Below, one piece after another: positions 41,989 to 44,006 of a stretch of 44,006 nucleotides of DNA. Both the position numbers and the translations under genes were made by a program. Position 1 is the first letter of the stretch. The number at the start of each line of letters is the position of its first letter. The notes beneath the pieces were generated by a model. That model saw only the letters and a list, made by a program, of their open reading frames with translations. It did no database searches and had not been told where the DNA came from. Origin of the DNA: an uncultured Opitutaceae bacterium (GTDB lineage Bacteria; Verrucomicrobiota; Verrucomicrobiia; Opitutales; Opitutaceae); contig CALAOT010000043.1 of assembly GCA_937889545.1 (NCBI GenBank), positions 1-44,006 on the forward strand. The letters are read 5' to 3'.

Positions 41989-43491
41989 TCAAACGGCCAG
42001 CTGCGGCCTCTTCGGATCGGGCCAGTCCAGATGGAAGAACCTCCCGCGCGGCTGGTCTACGCGCTCATAGGTGTGCGCCCCGAAGAAGTCCCGCTGGGCC
42101 TGGAGCAGGTTGGCCGGAAGCCGGGCCGAGCGGTAGCCATCGTAATAGGCGAGCGACGCGCTAAACGTCGGCGCAGGTACGCCGCACTCCGCCGCGAGCG
42201 CGACGACCCTGCGCCAGTTTGCCTGCGCGCTCTTGAACGTCCTGTTGAAATAGGGGTCGAGCAGCAGGTTCGCCAAGTCGGGCTTCCTAGCGTAGGCCTC
42301 CGTGATCTTCTGAAGGAAGGCCGCGCGGATTATGCACCCTCCGCGCCAGATCTGCGCGATTTTGCCGAAGTTCAGCTTCCACCCAAAATCCTGCGCGGCG
42401 GTGCGCATTAGCTGGAAACCCTGCGCGTAGCTGCATATCTTCGAGCAGTAGAGGGCGTCGTGGATGGCCGCGACAAGCGCCTTCCGGGAGCCCCTGTACT
42501 TCTTGGACGGGCCCCTGAGTATCCTCGATGCGGCGACGCGCTCGTCCTTGATCGCCGAGATGCAGCGCGCAAAAACCGCCTCGGCGATCGTCGGCGCGGG
42601 AACGCCCATGTCGAGGGCGTTGGTGGACGTCCATTTGCCCGTGCCCTTCTGGCCGGCCGCGTCGAGAACCACGTCGACAAAGGGCCTCTTTGTGACTGGG
42701 TCTCTCTGTTTGAGAATCTCGGCCGTAATCTCGATCAGAAAGCTGTCCAAGGTTCCCTTCTTCCACTCGGCAAAGATCGCGCTCATCTCCGCGGGCCTGA
42801 TGCCTAGCAGCCCCTTCATCAGGGCATAGGCTTCGGAGATCATCTGCATGTCGCCATACTCGATCCCGTTGTGGACCATCTTCACGTAGTGGCCCGCCCC
42901 GTTCGCGCCAATGTAGGCGGTGCAGGGGACCCCTCCCACGACGGGCTTGCCGGGCGTGGCGCCCTCGATCGGCCTTCCGGTCGCCGCGTCGACCTTGGCC
43001 GCGATGGCCTCCCAGATCGGCTTCAGCTCCAGCCAAGCCCCGAAATCTCCGCCGGGCATGAGCGAGGGGCCGAACCGCGCGCCCTCCTCGCCGCCCGAAA
43101 CGCCGCTCCCGATGAAGCGCAGGCCTTTCCCGCCGCAGGCCTTCTCGCGGCGGATCGTGTCGGTCCAGAGGGAGTTGCCGCCGTCAATCACGATGTCTCC
43201 CGGCGCAAGCAGGGGTGTGAGCCCATCGATAACCGCATCCGTCCCCTTTCCGGCCTGGACGAGGATGACGATCTTCCTCGGCTTCGCGATCGAGCCGACG
43301 AATTCCTTGAGCGTCCTCGTCCCGACGACGACGCCCCGGGTACCGGGGTTTTCAGCGACGAACTTCTCGGTCTTCTCGGTCGTTCGGTTGTAGACCGAAA
43401 TTTGAAATCCGTGGTCGGCGATGTTCAGGGCGAGGTTCTGGCCCATCACTGCCAGGCCGACGAGCCCGATGTCAGAAGAGGTCTTGGCCAT
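41989..43491 (-). CDS. gnd: 6-phosphogluconate dehydrogenase (decarboxylating)
   Basis: Oxidative pentose-phosphate enzyme: 6-phosphogluconate plus NADP to ribulose 5-phosphate, CO2 and NADPH. The 500-residue product has the nucleotide motif [20 protein letters not shown], the [13 protein letters not shown] segment, the family signature [20 protein letters not shown], the active-site [13 protein letters not shown], and the C-terminal GTGKWTS and GCIIRAAFL segments. The length (about 470-500) is that of the long homodimeric type. It follows a small membrane protein gene by 54 bp. Its 3' end borders the insertion site of elements A and B. Confidence 0.97.
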   Translation of the reverse strand: MAKTSSDIGLVGLAVMGQNLALNIADHGFQISVYNRTTEKTEKFVAENPGTRGVVVGTRTLKEFVGSIAKPRKIVILVQAGKGTDAVIDGLTPLLAPGDIVIDGGNSLWTDTIRREKACGGKGLRFIGSGVSGGEEGARFGPSLMPGGDFGAWLELKPIWEAIAAKVDAATGRPIEGATPGKPVVGGVPCTAYIGANGAGHYVKMVHNGIEYGDMQMISEAYALMKGLLGIRPAEMSAIFAEWKKGTLDSFLIEITAEILKQRDPVTKRPFVDVVLDAAGQKGTGKWTSTNALDMGVPAPTIAEAVFARCISAIKDERVAASRILRGPSKKYRGSRKALVAAIHDALYCSKICSYAQGFQLMRTAAQDFGWKLNFGKIAQIWRGGCIIRAAFLQKITEAYARKPDLANLLLDPYFNRTFKSAQANWRRVVALAAECGVPAPTFSASLAYYDGYRSARLPANLLQAQRDFFGAHTYERVDQPRGRFFHLDWPDPKRPQLAV

Positions 43492-43545
43492 AGGGTGGCC
43501 AATGTCCCATCCCCGCCCGCGGAATCCAAGCTGTTTTTCCGCCGG

Positions 43546-43896
43546 CTACCTCTTCGGCTTCGGCTTCGGCGTGGGGGCAATGTCCGGCGTGCCCGCCTGC
43601 TTGGTCTGGTAGGCCCCGGCCGCCGGGAAGAATGGCGCAATCCTGTTCATCACGGGCGTGAGGAACTTGGGCTCGTTGCGGTGGTAGATCCAGTTGAACC
43701 ATATCAGCCCGGCCCCGATGAAAGCCGCGCCCCCGAGAACGAACTTGTTGATCTTCAGCACGGCCCGCAGGGCGATATAGATCACAATCACCGCCAGCAC
43801 CGCGGCGCCGATCCTCAGCCAAAAGGCCATGGGGATCTTCTCGATTCTGTCCAGAGTTGTCGCCGCGGCCGCGAGGAGAGGGTAAGGGAAGCCCAT
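43546..43896 (-). CDS. Small two-span membrane protein upstream of gnd
   Basis: I do not recognise this protein. The 116-residue product has two adjacent hydrophobic helices (LRIGAAVLAVIVIYIALRAV and FVLGGAAFIGAGLIWFNWIY). A Pro/Lys-rich C-terminal tail (PTPKPKPKR) is probably cytoplasmic. It is codirectional with gnd (54-bp gap), and a shared transcript is possible. An internal ATG at residue 23 is an alternative start just before the first helix. Confidence 0.7.
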   Translation of the reverse strand: MGFPYPLLAAAATTLDRIEKIPMAFWLRIGAAVLAVIVIYIALRAVLKINKFVLGGAAFIGAGLIWFNWIYHRNEPKFLTPVMNRIAPFFPAAGAYQTKQAGTPDIAPTPKPKPKR

Positions 43897-43997
43897 CTTG
43901 GTGCCCTACGTCGTAAACGGGGACGGCCCGCCGTGTCGAGCCGAAGCGGAGCCCGGCCGCGCCTTCACGCGGTCCGTCATCATGGCTTTGCCCCCCC

Positions 43998-44006
43998 AGA
44001 TCGGAA
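43998..44006. other. Probable residual Illumina adapter at the sequence end
   Basis: The window ends with AGATCGGAA, identical to the first nine bases of the standard Illumina adapter, directly after a run of seven C. This suggests untrimmed adapter at a contig end. The adjacent 43897-43997 bases hold only a 25-codon minus-strand frame that I do not call. Confidence 0.6.

Noticed and set aside
43906..43983. A 25-codon minus-strand frame near the window end
   Set aside because: Too short, with no similarity and adapter-contaminated surroundings.

Overview
The window is GC-rich, densely coded bacterial DNA. It holds a complete L-rhamnose catabolic cluster next to an alpha-L-rhamnosidase, Tat- and lipoprotein-exported Gfo/Idh/MocA oxidoreductases, a DUF2911/PIG-L/sodium-symporter operon, GH5-, GH43- and GH50-like glycosidases, and a sedolisin with a Pro-Thr tail. 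This mix fits a free-living polysaccharide degrader of the Verrucomicrobiota (an Opitutales-like genome) best. Acidobacteriota is the main alternative. The assignment is an inference from gene content only. I see no rRNA, tRNA or CRISPR array.

Layout. (1) 1-7309, minus strand: alpha/beta hydrolase, Gfo/Idh lipoprotein, then DUF2911 protein, PIG-L deacetylase, a 44-residue membrane protein and a sodium:solute symporter cut by the window edge. The last four genes overlap by GTGA, ATGA and GTGA, so they look translationally coupled. (2) 7389-8702, plus: a dicarboxylate/amino-acid:cation symporter. (3) 8773-22913: the rhamnose locus. On the minus strand, in transcription order, are L-rhamnose isomerase, Tat-exported Gfo/Idh oxidoreductase, GH78 alpha-L-rhamnosidase, SGNH esterase, DeoR-type regulator (with a perfect 11-bp inverted repeat upstream), fused rhamnulose-1-phosphate aldolase/lactaldehyde dehydrogenase, rhamnulokinase and an orphan DUF1537 sugar-acid kinase. 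The rhamnose:proton symporter gene rhaT is divergent. Together they release, import, isomerise, phosphorylate and cleave rhamnose to DHAP and lactate. (4) 23203-29531: a small secreted protein, a DUF3999/DUF2339 envelope gene pair and a MarR regulator with two operator-like repeats. (5) 29775-36099: a truncated SulP transporter, a secreted GH5-like hydrolase, a GH43-like gene broken by one amber codon, and a GH50-like (agarase) lipoprotein. (6) 36172-41975: two adjacent insertions described below. (7) 41989-43896: 6-phosphogluconate dehydrogenase and a small membrane protein. The window ends in nine bases identical to an Illumina adapter start.

The most interesting region is the interval between the GH50-like gene and gnd. 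It contains two back-to-back elements, A (36172-39668) and B (39675-41975). Each begins with TGT, ends with ACA and is flanked by its own perfect 5-bp direct repeat (GCCCT for A, CCCTC for B). Both have multi-repeat ends of the kind bound by TnsB/IstA/MuA-type transposases: dispersed sites at the gnd-distal end and three sites at about 21-bp spacing at the gnd-proximal end. Neither encodes a recognisable transposase. A carries the sedolisin. B carries a membrane protein, an XRE regulator and an alpha/beta hydrolase. The two target sites are offset by only 1 bp and lie just past the gnd stop codon. I read this as two successive, possibly site-directed, insertions of non-autonomous Tn7/IS21-like cargo elements.
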